Shown here: positions 33,396-40,788 of the stretch, in pieces | Layout: each line of letters starts with the position of its first letter | How positions within the stretch are numbered: the first letter of the stretch is position 1 | Virus record (IMG/VR): IMGVR_UViG_3300020473_001965 | Span: 1 to 64,000 of that record | Reading direction: 5' to 3' (one strand) | DNA: 64,000 nt | Source: a virus | The notes under the pieces: generated by a model | Told to the model about the DNA's origin: nothing | Seen by the model: only the letters and a program-made list of their open reading frames with translations | Database searches by the model: none | Program-made: the position numbers and the translations under genes

Positions 33396-34153
33396 CGCCG
33401 GGACTGCCTTTTGCGCAGTCGCTTCGAGCTCACCGTCTGAGGCAATCCGTTGCACAAGATATCTTGCACGACTTCTGAGTATTGCGCTGTCACGTACGGG
33501 TCACTCGTTACAATAGCAGCATCATTATTCCATACCGCCAAGTCACCCTCAGAAAAACGAGGCTCAGTCAGGGTCTTAACAGCACCCTTGAACATGTTCT
33601 TGAGGCGGGACAACGCGCGGTTATCGAGAGTCCCGTGTGTGTCGTAGAACGCTTGAGCTGAACGATACTGCCTATAGTGACCCTGACGATGCTGCCAGTA
33701 CCAGTCACCGCGCTTCGTCCCATAGATGAGAAGTGCCTCTACGAGTCGTCGCTCATCATCGGTGAGCACGGGCAGACCATTGTCAGCCAACTCTTTGGCT
33801 TGTTCCAAGAGGCTAGTTAGAAAAGCCTCTTGCTTCGGGGAAAGTCGCCAGCCCTTCGACAACTTGTACTTGAAGTCACCGAGTGGTCCGGCCATGGCCT
33901 CCATCCCGGGCGTCACCATTGCTCGCTCAATCTCCGCAGTACGGTCAGCGTTATGAACGACAGGAGCACCCTGCTCGATCAGGCTGTCCAAGTACTTACG
34001 CTGGCCGGCCGAAAGACCCTTGTTGCGCTCGAGACGCGCGATCATGTCAGTCACGAATCGAGCCGACTTGTCATGCTCCATCCCAGCGTCAACCCAAAGC
34101 ACTAGCGTCTCCTTGGCCTCGCGCAACCGAACTTCCCGAGATTTCCTAGCCAT
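33392..34153 (-). CDS. Unknown protein with repeated helical motif
   Basis: 253 aa, start ATG behind GGAGGTCGATA. Two copies of a short motif, LSAGQRKYLDSLIEQG near 47 and LSPKQEAFLTSLLEQA near 100, point to an internal duplication. Basic C-terminus. No enzymatic motif. Confidence 0.6.
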   Translation of the reverse strand: MARKSREVRLREAKETLVLWVDAGMEHDKSARFVTDMIARLERNKGLSAGQRKYLDSLIEQGAPVVHNADRTAEIERAMVTPGMEAMAGPLGDFKYKLSKGWRLSPKQEAFLTSLLEQAKELADNGLPVLTDDERRLVEALLIYGTKRGDWYWQHRQGHYRQYRSAQAFYDTHGTLDNRALSRLKNMFKGAVKTLTEPRFSEGDLAVWNNDAAIVTSDPYVTAQYSEVVQDILCNGLPQTVSSKRLRKRQSRR

Positions 34154-34278
34154 TATCGACCTCCATCGATGAGAATAAAAAGTGTCATGACAACCGGTAG
34201 CGGCCACCAAAGTTTCAGAAGTTTCAAAGCGACCTGTCCCATCAGGATCCAGGTACCAGCATCAGCAAGATTCTCCAC
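34153..34278 (-). CDS. Mini membrane protein, 41 aa
   Basis: From GTG behind GGAGAACGCT; LKLLKLWWPLPVVMTLFILI membrane segment, end DGGR. The codons for DGGR carry the ribosome site of the next gene, and stop and start share one base (TAATG). Confidence 0.6.
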   Translation of the reverse strand: MENLADAGTWILMGQVALKLLKLWWPLPVVMTLFILIDGGR

Positions 34279-34298
34279 AGCGTTCTCCTTACTTTCTA

Positions 34299-34326
34299 AT
34301 AATATCACGCTATGGCTTATCTTACA
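34299..34326 (-). promoter_or_regulatory. TGTAAR promoter 5
   Basis: TGTAAG at 34326-34321, 16 nt, TATTAT at 34304-34299. It directly follows the TAG of the 34327 gene (TAGTGTAAG). Drives 34278 to 33108. Confidence 0.75.
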
Positions 34327-34542
34327 CTAAGCTGTCATCATTTCTTTGGGTACTTTAGCTTTTGTCTCAATCTCATTGAGGAGCCGACTGAGAGACGTCA
34401 CCTCGTCGACTTCTTGTTCAAACGTAGCACCGTCAGCTAGTCGCTGCCTGCATGCTTGGTAAGCTTTATTTAGTTTCGTCCAACGCTCGAGTTCTGCGAG
34501 CCCGAGGTTCGTGTATACATACGACGCAGCAGATCCCATCAT
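34327..34542 (-). CDS. Unknown helical protein
   Basis: 71 aa, GGAGAT site. All-helical (LAELERWTKLNKAYQACRQR). Last gene before promoter 5. Confidence 0.6.
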   Translation of the reverse strand: MMGSAASYVYTNLGLAELERWTKLNKAYQACRQRLADGATFEQEVDEVTSLSRLLNEIETKAKVPKEMMTA

Positions 34543-34552
34543 TATCTCCGTT

Positions 34553-34840
34553 CTAAACTAGTTTGATGAGTTTTATCGAATTGAGCGCCTGCTCCAGGTA
34601 GATCCTTTGTTGTTTGAGTTGTGCTACCTGTGTGTCAATAGTGGCACCTGACTCATGCAGGCAACCGAGTGGTGCCAAGTCTGCTTCTGTTCCTTTGCGC
34701 TCGAGTTGATCGACTACAAGTGAGATCCGCGAGCGAATGTTTGTGAGATTTGTCTTGAGCGTAATCGCAGTCTTTTCAAGTGCAGCTCTAGCTTCACCCA
34801 TCTCCTGCGCCATTACAGCCAGCTTGTCATAATCTTCCAT
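34553..34840 (-). CDS. Coiled-coil protein
   Basis: 95 aa. Heptad-like helices over most of its length (MGEARAALEKTAITLKTNL). No family. Confidence 0.6.
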   Translation of the reverse strand: MEDYDKLAVMAQEMGEARAALEKTAITLKTNLTNIRSRISLVVDQLERKGTEADLAPLGCLHESGATIDTQVAQLKQQRIYLEQALNSIKLIKLV

Positions 34841-34890
34841 GCTTTATTGTATCGTGAACACACTATAGTGTACACCTGAAAGCAAACTTT

Positions 34891-35091
34891 TTATTGAGTC
34901 GCCGACTCCGCCTCATCTTCTTCGTTCCACATGATGAAACAACCGATCGTAGTGATGGGAATCCAGAAAACTGCAGGACCCCATGACACCCAAGAGTGAG
35001 CATCGACTCCAAACAGTTGCACGAACCATGCCCAACCGCACGGTGGAATCCAACAGGCGGTGACCCATTCAACAAAACGAGGTGGCAACAT
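34891..35091 (-). CDS. Trp-rich membrane protein
   Basis: 66 aa, GGAGATCAGTA site. Two hydrophobic Trp-rich segments, then NEEDEAES. Its ATG shares one base with the upstream stop (TAATG). Confidence 0.6.
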   Translation of the reverse strand: MLPPRFVEWVTACWIPPCGWAWFVQLFGVDAHSWVSWGPAVFWIPITTIGCFIMWNEEDEAESATQ

Positions 35092-35243
35092 TACTGATCT
35101 CCTTGATAAACAGTTTTATGCTTTTGCTTTCTTGTATACTTCTTAGGGCTGTGAGCACCCGCTCCGGTTCTGAAGTGCGCTTGCACAGCGACCCAGTTAC
35201 GGGGCTTCGGAGTCTTTGGTGATTTCTTCTTCTTCTTTGCCAT
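35091..35243 (-). CDS. Small basic phage-type protein
   Basis: 50 aa: MAKKKKKSPKTPKPRN start and HFRTGAGAHSPKKYTRKQK. A small Lys-rich protein with a GAGAH motif recurs in many phages; role unknown. It starts 47 nt inside the end of the upstream gene, in another frame. Confidence 0.7.
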   Translation of the reverse strand: MAKKKKKSPKTPKPRNWVAVQAHFRTGAGAHSPKKYTRKQKHKTVYQGDQ

Positions 35244-35526
35244 TGCAAGAGTCCTTTCCTAACTGTTCTATTGTACCATAGTCAGGCTCGCAATACACTA
35301 AAAGATCAGATAAAAGTTGGAGCTCTTTCTGATACATGTGACACTGTTGTGCGCGACGCAAGATATCATTGTTAGAGCCGTAGTAACCGTCTTCTCCTCG
35401 CGATTCTATGCGTCTCTGCAGATCGTGAGCCGCGTCGAGCAGCCCTTTAAGTGATCGATCGACTGCATCTAGAACCCACCTCTTGCGCTCTAGAATGTAC
35501 TCAGATTCTTTCTTCTTCTCGCCCAT
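35197..35526 (-). CDS. Unknown helical protein
   Basis: 109 aa, charged helices (RKRWVLDAVDRSLKGLLDAA) and an acidic tail (GKEEEEITKDSEAP) that overlaps the start of the Lys-rich 50-aa gene. Confidence 0.6.
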   Translation of the reverse strand: MGEKKKESEYILERKRWVLDAVDRSLKGLLDAAHDLQRRIESRGEDGYYGSNNDILRRAQQCHMYQKELQLLSDLLVYCEPDYGTIEQLGKDSCNGKEEEEITKDSEAP

Positions 35527-35539
35527 GTATCAACTCATG

Positions 35540-35818
35540 TCACTCCGCAGGAGTCATCTGTGTAGCACGTAGGCGGTCCAGATGTACTCTCTGGAGTTCA
35601 CCGTTACTAAGCACGTCGTACATTTCGTCTTCGTACCATTTCATCGGTCGGCCTTCGCCCCAGTACGACTCGACGACTCTTTCAATGACAAGACCATCAA
35701 CCCACAGCCACTCGTCGAAGCCTTCTAGTTGAGTAGTAGCAACCCAGACTTGTTCGCCCAATTCGAATCGCCAGCGGTTGTTCGCCGTAAACTTCTCTTC
35801 TGCGTTTTTGTCTCTCAT
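35540..35818 (-). CDS. SH3-like protein, distant MKVGD relative
   Basis: 92 aa. FELGEQVWVATTQLEGF and DGLVIERVVESYWGEG resemble the family core with an N-terminal extension. Follows the tRNA transcript with no clear terminator. Confidence 0.55.
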   Translation of the reverse strand: MRDKNAEEKFTANNRWRFELGEQVWVATTQLEGFDEWLWVDGLVIERVVESYWGEGRPMKWYEDEMYDVLSNGELQRVHLDRLRATQMTPAE

Positions 35819-35834
35819 TTTACTGCTTTCTTTT

Positions 35835-35921
35835 TGGTAGGACAGGCGGGACTCGAACCCGCATGCTCATTCGAGCGAGAGATTTTAAGTCTCTTGTGTC
35901 TACCGATTCCACCACTGTCCC
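35835..35921 (-). tRNA. tRNA-Leu(TAA)
   Basis: 87 nt with encoded CCA. Acceptor GGGACAG/CTGTCCT (one G-U), anticodon stem GAGA/TCTC around CTTAAAA giving TAA, and a long variable arm as in Leu tRNAs. Confidence 0.95.
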
Positions 35922-35927
35922 GAGTTT

Positions 35928-36005
35928 TGGTAGGCTCACCGGGACTCGAACCCGGAACCCGCAGTTTATGAGACTGCTGCTCTAACCTGATTGAGCTATG
36001 AGCCT
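35928..36005 (-). tRNA. tRNA-Met or tRNA-Ile2 (CAT)
   Basis: 78 nt with encoded CCA. Acceptor AGGCTCA/TGAGCCT and loop CTCATAA giving anticodon CAT. It lacks the initiator's first-pair mismatch and GGG/CCC anticodon stem, so it is elongator Met or a lysidine-modified Ile tRNA; sequence alone does not settle which. The 172-nt gap to tRNA-Lys holds no gene. Confidence 0.93.
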
Positions 36006-36177
36006 GTAAGATGTGAGACACCTGTTTGTTAGTCGATAATAGTTGTATGCGCGTTAATAACCGACTGCTAGGCTGTGCCTCCCTGCGCCCGGGCGAGCGT
36101 TTGTGTCCCTGACCTAATGTCTCCGCCGCCACTCTTTATCGTACCGCGCTCCCCGTCAATGTTCATGCCAAAAGTAA

Positions 36178-36253
36178 TGGTGGGCCGTCCGAGACTCGAA
36201 CTCGGAACCTGCGGATTAAAAGTCCGATGCTCTGCCGGTTGAGCTAACGGCCC
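36178..36253 (-). tRNA. tRNA-Lys(TTT)
   Basis: 76 nt with encoded CCA. Acceptor GGGCCGT/ACGGCCC, anticodon stem CGGAC/ATCCG region with loop CTTTTAA giving TTT. Confidence 0.95.
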
Positions 36254-36779
36254 GTACGATAGAGTTCCCAGCTTCTCTATCTAGACACAGCCTGTAAAGT
36301 CAGTACTTCGACTACGCTTACGCAACCACGAGATAGCTTACTGCTCGTAAGTCTTACCCACTATCTCTCTGGCCTGTGTCCCCCACTATAAGAAAGAGCT
36401 TTGGTGAGTTGGCACGTATCCCAGTACCCGTTCGCTCACCCTTGTGTTTCGGAAGTGCTCTACCCTCCCGATCTTCGCCGCCCCTCCCTTGTGCACAGGG
36501 AATGGCATTGAAAATGTAAAGTGAAGAGGAGGTAGGAATCCGTTTAGTTCGGCCGAGACATGCGGTTGGTGCATCATGCCTCTCGGTGCCGCGGACCTCT
36601 TGTGACCACCAATACGTCACTCACCGTCAGCTTCTTTGTTCGACGACTGCCGATTCCTACCAGTTCCTCGGACCGCTAAATCCAAGGCCTCTAAATTGTC
36701 AAAGAGCGGAGAGGACCTAATCTTTCGATTCCAGACGGCTGAACCATCAGCGCGAGCAGTGTCCTTTCCTTACTTTCTT
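36254..36779 (-). ncRNA. Candidate structured RNA leader of the tRNA transcript
   Basis: About 520 nt with no supported gene between promoter 6 and tRNA-Lys. On the minus strand GACACAG pairs with CTGTGTC about 100 nt on, enclosing GAGATAG/CTATCTC and an inner CTTAC/GTAAG hairpin; GATAGAG/CTCTATC follows just before the tRNA. Large phage RNAs such as GOLLD are often next to tRNA genes, but I see no proof of family. Confidence 0.45.
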
Positions 36780-36807
36780 ATTCTACCACGTTTGGGGGGT
36801 TTTTACA
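36780..36807 (-). promoter_or_regulatory. TGTAAR promoter 6
   Basis: TGTAAA at 36807-36802, 16 nt, TAGAAT at 36785-36780. Precedes the candidate RNA and three tRNAs. Confidence 0.7.
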
Positions 36808-36813
36808 TCAAAA

Positions 36814-36890
36814 TGGCACGCCCGATAGGATTCGAACCTATGACCCTCGGCTTAGAAGGCCGATGCTCTATCCAGCTGAGCTACGGGCGC
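36814..36890 (-). tRNA. tRNA-Arg(TCT)
   Basis: 77 nt with encoded CCA. Acceptor GCGCCCG/CGGGCGT, loop CTTCTAA giving TCT. Six nt after the 36896 gene's stop, so it ends the promoter 7 transcript. Confidence 0.95.
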
Positions 36891-36895
36891 TTAGT

Positions 36896-37114
36896 TCATG
36901 TCGTAAATTCGTCTTCGATCCAGTCGTCGTCGTCTTCGTCATCGGCAACGTCTTCGTCCCAAACCATCGGCTCTTCGTCAGCTGACTCGCCCAATCCGTT
37001 CTGTCTGTTCTTCTCATCAATGACACCAGTCAACAAAATGATCTGGCCTTCGTCGTCGTAGACTATATCCCAGTGAAGCTCGCGAGCCATTTCTTCAATA
37101 TCGCTGATCGTCAT
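36896..37114 (-). CDS. Acidic small protein
   Basis: 72 aa; the C-terminal third is almost all Asp/Glu (DVADDEDDDDWIEDEF). DNA-mimic or chaperone-like role is only a thought. ATGA overlap with the upstream gene. Confidence 0.6.
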   Translation of the reverse strand: MTISDIEEMARELHWDIVYDDEGQIILLTGVIDEKNRQNGLGESADEEPMVWDEDVADDEDDDDWIEDEFTT

Positions 37115-37326
37115 TCTGTCACCGACATCGGAGTATCTGTCTTCTTCACAGTCTTTATCAAGCCCTCAAGCAACCCAGCAACCTCACCTCTCTGAGCACG
37201 AAGCGTATAACTCCTCCCAAACCGAATGATAATGTCCTGAGTAGCCTTGCACTCCTCGACTGAGACTCTTTCTGTACCCGCGTCAGTAGCCACTGACATT
37301 TGCTTAAGCAGCTTGTTGTATGTCAT
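37111..37326 (-). CDS. Unknown small protein
   Basis: 71 aa, GGAGGCAGG site. Alpha/beta (SVEECKATQDIIIRFGRSYT). First gene behind promoter 7. Confidence 0.6.
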   Translation of the reverse strand: MTYNKLLKQMSVATDAGTERVSVEECKATQDIIIRFGRSYTLRAQRGEVAGLLEGLIKTVKKTDTPMSVTE

Positions 37327-37341
37327 TTCCTGCCTCCACCT

Positions 37342-37524
37342 CTATTCTACCGTGCGTTTCTTCCGTTTTACACGACATAAAACTTTTTTTGCTTTAACAG
37401 CGCACATCTTAACTTGCAGCTGCAAAGCTCCGAGGACCACAGCGCCTGCAACGATAGCCGTCATATAGAACGGTACCGTCCGCTGCTCCTTCCCTGTTTC
37501 TCTTCTTTCCCATGGTTCTGACAT
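37342..37524 (-). CDS. Small membrane protein with basic tail
   Basis: 60 aa. One membrane segment (MTAIVAGAVVLGALQLQV) and tail KAKKVLCRVKRKKRTVE, whose codons also hold promoter 7. Ribosome site is weak. Confidence 0.55.
   Translation of the reverse strand: MSEPWERRETGKEQRTVPFYMTAIVAGAVVLGALQLQVKMCAVKAKKVLCRVKRKKRTVE
37344..37372 (-). promoter_or_regulatory. TGTAAR promoter 7
   Basis: TGTAAA at 37372-37367, 17 nt, TAGAAT at 37349-37344. It lies inside the last ten codons of the 37342 gene. Confidence 0.65.
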
Positions 37525-37595
37525 AGATTCATTGCCCCGAAAGGGCCGCCCGGCTCACCAAGGAAGAGGTGACCCACCGGGCGACAAGAGCGTCA

Positions 37596-38345
37596 TTAGC
37601 CGACGCTCACTCGGGCCACCTCCTGAAAACCTGTTGCGCGCAAGTTGAGGTAGAAGATGTGACCGGCACCGCCGAAGCGATTCTTCTCGGTCGTCAGAAC
37701 ACGACACCCGAAGAGGTCCTGGTCCTTGCGCTCCACGTCCAGCGCGAGCTTTGCATCTACCATGTGCTTGAGCTTGTTGCTACCAGCCATCTGGCCGCCC
37801 TTCGTCACCTGACCGATGATGATGGCATTGACCATGTGGGCCTTGCAGTAGTCTGTAATCATCTGAAGAGCGCGCTCAGCAGTCGCGGTCGTGATTCGAC
37901 CGGTGTTGAACTTACCGTCCTCCATGCACTGCAGCGAGTCCACGATCAGGACGAAGTCCTTACCCGGGTTTGCAGCACGAACCGCGTCGCAGTTCGCCAG
38001 TAGCTGGGGAACGTTTGTCTCCTGCCCTGCCACGAAACCGCTCCGCAGCTTCAGCCGCTCTGCAGTCATCCGTACTTGGTACAACGACTCCTCAGCTGTG
38101 TTGAACATTGCAACAGCTCCCTTGCGGGTCAAGCTGTTAGCCAGCGTGAGCATCATAGTCGTCTTACCCGAACCAGGGGTACCGGTGAAAAGATAGACAG
38201 CCGAAGGAGTAAGTCCCTCGCCGCCAAGAGCGTCGTCAAAGAATTTGACACCGGTTGGGATTCTCCGCCGCAGTGCGTCGGGCACCTCGATCTCGAGGAT
38301 GTTGGTTCCAACTTTGATTCCATTGTCGCGTACGTTGAGCTTCAT
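37596..38345 (-). CDS. RadA/Sms-like RecA-fold ATPase
   Basis: 249 aa. Walker A GTPGSGKTT (55-63), Walker B FVLIVDSLQ near 130, and KNRFGG near 216, the RadA-specific KNRFG motif. It lacks the N-terminal zinc finger and C-terminal Lon-like domain of bacterial RadA (about 450 aa). RadA drives branch migration and DNA unwinding in recombination. First gene of the promoter 8 transcript. Confidence 0.85.
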   Translation of the reverse strand: MKLNVRDNGIKVGTNILEIEVPDALRRRIPTGVKFFDDALGGEGLTPSAVYLFTGTPGSGKTTMMLTLANSLTRKGAVAMFNTAEESLYQVRMTAERLKLRSGFVAGQETNVPQLLANCDAVRAANPGKDFVLIVDSLQCMEDGKFNTGRITTATAERALQMITDYCKAHMVNAIIIGQVTKGGQMAGSNKLKHMVDAKLALDVERKDQDLFGCRVLTTEKNRFGGAGHIFYLNLRATGFQEVARVSVG

Positions 38346-38400
38346 TTTTGATTTCCTTGGTGAGGAGTTGTTAAGCGTAAGTGTTATTCCTTACTATCTA

Positions 38401-38428
38401 ATAATACCATGTGCAGCCGGGCTTTACA
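38401..38428 (-). promoter_or_regulatory. TGTAAR promoter 8 with 5'-hairpin leader
   Basis: TGTAAA at 38428-38423, 16 nt, TATTAT at 38406-38401. Leader stem GTAAG/CTTAC at 38377-38394. Follows TAG of the 38429 gene (TAGTGTAA). Confidence 0.75.
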
Positions 38429-38695
38429 CTAATTATGCGCGTACCCTGAAGTAAGACTATAAACTGCTGCTGTTCGCTGCAACTTTTCGATGGCTTCAGC
38501 CTTGTCGACTTCTGCTGTGATCTTGACTTCCTGAGGGAGCTCTTCGAAGAGAGTGTTCCCATCGAGCTCTACAGTTGCGCGCTCGACCAGCTCCTGGACA
38601 GAGCTCGTGATCACAAGATTTGCGGCAAACAGCTCGGCTCGTACCTTCGACTGCTCAAAAGGAGTAAGCTTTTCGATCTCTGTAATCTCGCTCAT
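38429..38695 (-). CDS. Unknown helical protein
   Basis: 88 aa. Start at the ATGA overlap with the upstream mini membrane gene. SEITEIEKLTPFEQSKVRAE start; helical. Confidence 0.6.
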   Translation of the reverse strand: MSEITEIEKLTPFEQSKVRAELFAANLVITSSVQELVERATVELDGNTLFEELPQEVKITAEVDKAEAIEKLQRTAAVYSLTSGYAHN

Positions 38696-38835
38696 CCGAA
38701 CACCGCGTTGAAAGCACCAATAAAGATCCATGAGTAGATAACCCACAGCAAACTGATGACAAGCATAAAGCCGCCAATGTAAGCACATGCCATCATCATG
38801 GCAGTGTCGATTCCCCAGTTAACCCAATCTTTCAT
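38692..38835 (-). CDS. Mini membrane protein, 47 aa
   Basis: MKDWVNWGID start and two hydrophobic segments rich in Met and Trp (AYIGGFMLVISLLWVIYSW). ATGA overlaps at both ends. Confidence 0.65.
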   Translation of the reverse strand: MKDWVNWGIDTAMMMACAYIGGFMLVISLLWVIYSWIFIGAFNAVFG

Positions 38836-38963
38836 TGTTTCTCTCCATCTCCGATCAAAAGGTTGGCAAAGAGCTTGAAGCCCTCACCACAAAAGTAAAT
38901 GAATATCCAAGAGGCGAAAGTCAGCGCCCACATAATAAGAAATACCTTGAAAACGAACTCCAT
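38832..38963 (-). CDS. Mini membrane protein, 43 aa
   Basis: MEFVFKVFLIMWALTFASW start, one membrane segment, polar end. GGAGAGGCGGCA site. First gene of the promoter 9 transcript. Confidence 0.65.
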   Translation of the reverse strand: MEFVFKVFLIMWALTFASWIFIYFCGEGFKLFANLLIGDGEKQ

Positions 38964-38985
38964 TGCCGCCTCTCCTTACTTTCTT

Positions 38986-39013
38986 ATTCTACCACAACTA
39001 CGGGTGCGTTACA
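38986..39013 (-). promoter_or_regulatory. TGTAAR promoter 9
   Basis: TGTAAC at 39013-39008, 16 nt, TAGAAT at 38991-38986. The -35 and part of the spacer are inside the last codons of the 38998 gene. Confidence 0.65.
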
Positions 39014-39324
39014 CGAAGTTTCGCATCATCAAACTCAAGGACACGCCCTGCTTTCTCTTCGAAGTCACTTAGCTTGCTAATGCGTCTACTGAGAACATCA
39101 CAAAGCTGGATGCAATCGACTTCCCACTCACCCTCTTCCCCTGCGTCGTCCAGAGGTACCGCTACCTCCATTGTCCGTGCTTGCCCAGCGATAGCTCCCT
39201 CTCGGAAACGATCGAGTACTTCAAGTACAAGACCTGTCGTCTTCACGTCACCGCGATCTAGGAACGTAATAGTATCGCCCGCTTCAATGAACGGGCTCCT
39301 ACCAAAGTCTGGTTTGATCAGCAT
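38998..39324 (-). CDS. SH3-like protein
   Basis: 108 aa. IEAGDTITFLDRGDVKTTGL and VLEFDDAKLRV resemble a larger MKVGD-type barrel. Last gene of the promoter 10 transcript. Confidence 0.55.
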   Translation of the reverse strand: MLIKPDFGRSPFIEAGDTITFLDRGDVKTTGLVLEVLDRFREGAIAGQARTMEVAVPLDDAGEEGEWEVDCIQLCDVLSRRISKLSDFEEKAGRVLEFDDAKLRVTHP

Positions 39325-39331
39325 GTCACCC

Positions 39332-39697
39332 CTACCAGTTGATTGGGTCGTTGCTAGGGCGACCCCAAACGTCTACTTTCTGCGTCTCCGAACGATTGGC
39401 TTTTTTCTGTGCCTCACGTGCTTCGACACCTGCATCGAACATGTCCTTCTCGCTTTGGGTGTCCAGCGCACCTTCAATGAAGAAACTGAAGGTGTCGTCC
39501 TTCGACCAGTCATTGTCGAACGCAAGACCGTAGCCGATAAGCTGGACAGTTTCAGGACAGCACTCCGCGGGTGCGTCAAACTCCTGCACTGAGTAGTTCA
39601 GGTCGCCATCAAAGCCTTCCTGCTCTACATAATCCATCAGGTCTTCGATTCCCTCGAAGTCGTCCATGCTACCAATGATAAAAGTATAGGTCTTCAT
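39332..39697 (-). CDS. Unknown acidic protein
   Basis: 121 aa. KTYTFIIGSMDDFEGIEDL start suggests a small ferredoxin-like alpha/beta fold. GGGCAAATAGA ATG spacing from the upstream gene implies coupling. Confidence 0.6.
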   Translation of the reverse strand: MKTYTFIIGSMDDFEGIEDLMDYVEQEGFDGDLNYSVQEFDAPAECCPETVQLIGYGLAFDNDWSKDDTFSFFIEGALDTQSEKDMFDAGVEAREAQKKANRSETQKVDVWGRPSNDPINW

Positions 39698-39698
39698 T

Positions 39699-39878
39699 CT
39701 ATTTGCCCTCCGCTTGCAAGCGCTTCTTGTATCCCTGTGCCTCGCTCCGGCTCAGACCGCTTACCACCGGCCGAATGAACGGGTCACAGATTGGGCTACG
39801 CATCCCCTTGACGTCTGAAGAGCGAAACACCGCCCAGCTGTAAGAGTCATCTCCCATAAACTTCTTGATTGTGTACAT
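39699..39878 (-). CDS. Small protein
   Basis: 59 aa. MYTIKKFMGDDSYSWAVFRS start, AEGK end. AAGGAGGTACACA site. First gene behind promoter 10. Confidence 0.65.
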   Translation of the reverse strand: MYTIKKFMGDDSYSWAVFRSSDVKGMRSPICDPFIRPVVSGLSRSEAQGYKKRLQAEGK

Positions 39879-39902
39879 TGTGTACCTCCTTGGTTCTATC
39901 TA

Positions 39903-39930
39903 ATAATACCACGCTGCGATGCGTTTTACA
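39903..39930 (-). promoter_or_regulatory. TGTAAR promoter 10
   Basis: TGTAAA at 39930-39925, 16 nt, TATTAT at 39908-39903. Directly after TAG of the 39931 gene. Confidence 0.75.
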
Positions 39931-40341
39931 CTAAAGCACGGGCGTGTGATTGGGGTCGTCGGTCACCAGGTCTACAGCTGCCTTGTATCGGGCGTGGTCA
40001 TATCCTTGTGTGTCGATAAGCAGCCTATCTCCCATCTGATGGTCCGGACCGTCGAAGCACTTTACGATAAACTTCGTGGGGTCACCCGCCATCTTACGAG
40101 CGTGAAAGAGCATCGCGAGGTCTTCGAACTCAGGCAGCCAAAAGACCAGCTCGCGGAACTCTGAGTACGGCACAAGCAGCTCCACAGGGACCAGCTCCAC
40201 CTCCTTACCCGGCAGTCCGCATCTCCGCAGAACCTCCGTGATTGTCGGGTACTGCTCTTCATCTGCTTCGACACACAGACACATGTTCTCATCAAACATC
40301 GTGTGCTTCTTCCGATATCCCGCGTGTTCTACTACAAACAT
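39931..40341 (-). CDS. Unknown protein
   Basis: 136 aa. ATG behind GAGGAAGAATA, one base of overlap with the upstream stop. MFVVEHAGYRKKHTMF start, alpha/beta. No family. Confidence 0.6.
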   Translation of the reverse strand: MFVVEHAGYRKKHTMFDENMCLCVEADEEQYPTITEVLRRCGLPGKEVELVPVELLVPYSEFRELVFWLPEFEDLAMLFHARKMAGDPTKFIVKCFDGPDHQMGDRLLIDTQGYDHARYKAAVDLVTDDPNHTPVL

Positions 40342-40739
40342 TATTCTTCCTCGTCTTCCCATGGCATTCTAAGGTCTACGCCAGGCATAGAGATCACTTG
40401 ATTGCCTACTTGAATGGTAACTCGTTCTCCACCGCCGAGTGTCTCCAGGACAATCCCAAAGCTCCCAGTGGTCACTCCGCGGGCATTCCATGGTACCCGC
40501 TTGATCTCGACTAAGTCCCCTTCTTGATAAGGGAACGTCCGAACTTTTCGAGGCCCCTGCATGCGTGCGTATGCCTTCGCGCTCCGCCGCTGCGATCGCC
40601 GCTCTTTAGCTGCCGCCGGGTCGTAGCCCTCAGTCATCTCGAGCTTCCGCTCGGTGACCTCAATCTCACCCTCAGCCTCTAGAGCTTTTTTCTGTGCCTT
40701 GATGGTTCTGAGTAGATTGCGAGGAATCTTGGGTGCCAC
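40341..40739 (-). CDS. Protein with C-terminal SH3-like domain
   Basis: 132 aa. Basic helical half, then FPYQEGDLVEIKRVPW, SFGIVLETLGGGERV, a MKVGD-type barrel fused to an N-terminal domain. First gene behind promoter 11. Confidence 0.6.
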   Translation of the reverse strand: MAPKIPRNLLRTIKAQKKALEAEGEIEVTERKLEMTEGYDPAAAKERRSQRRSAKAYARMQGPRKVRTFPYQEGDLVEIKRVPWNARGVTTGSFGIVLETLGGGERVTIQVGNQVISMPGVDLRMPWEDEEE

Positions 40740-40760
40740 TGGGTACCTCCTTACTTTCTT

Positions 40761-40788
40761 ATTCTACCATGCTCCCACGTATCTTACA
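40761..40788 (-). promoter_or_regulatory. TGTAAR promoter 11
   Basis: TGTAAG at 40788-40783, 16 nt, TAGAAT at 40766-40761. The TAA of the 40784 gene lies in the -35. Confidence 0.75.

Noticed and set aside
37525-37595. Terminator between the 60-aa gene and the RadA-like gene
   Set aside because: Two GC stems (CGCCCGG/CCGGGCG and GCCC/GGGC) but no T-run on either strand.
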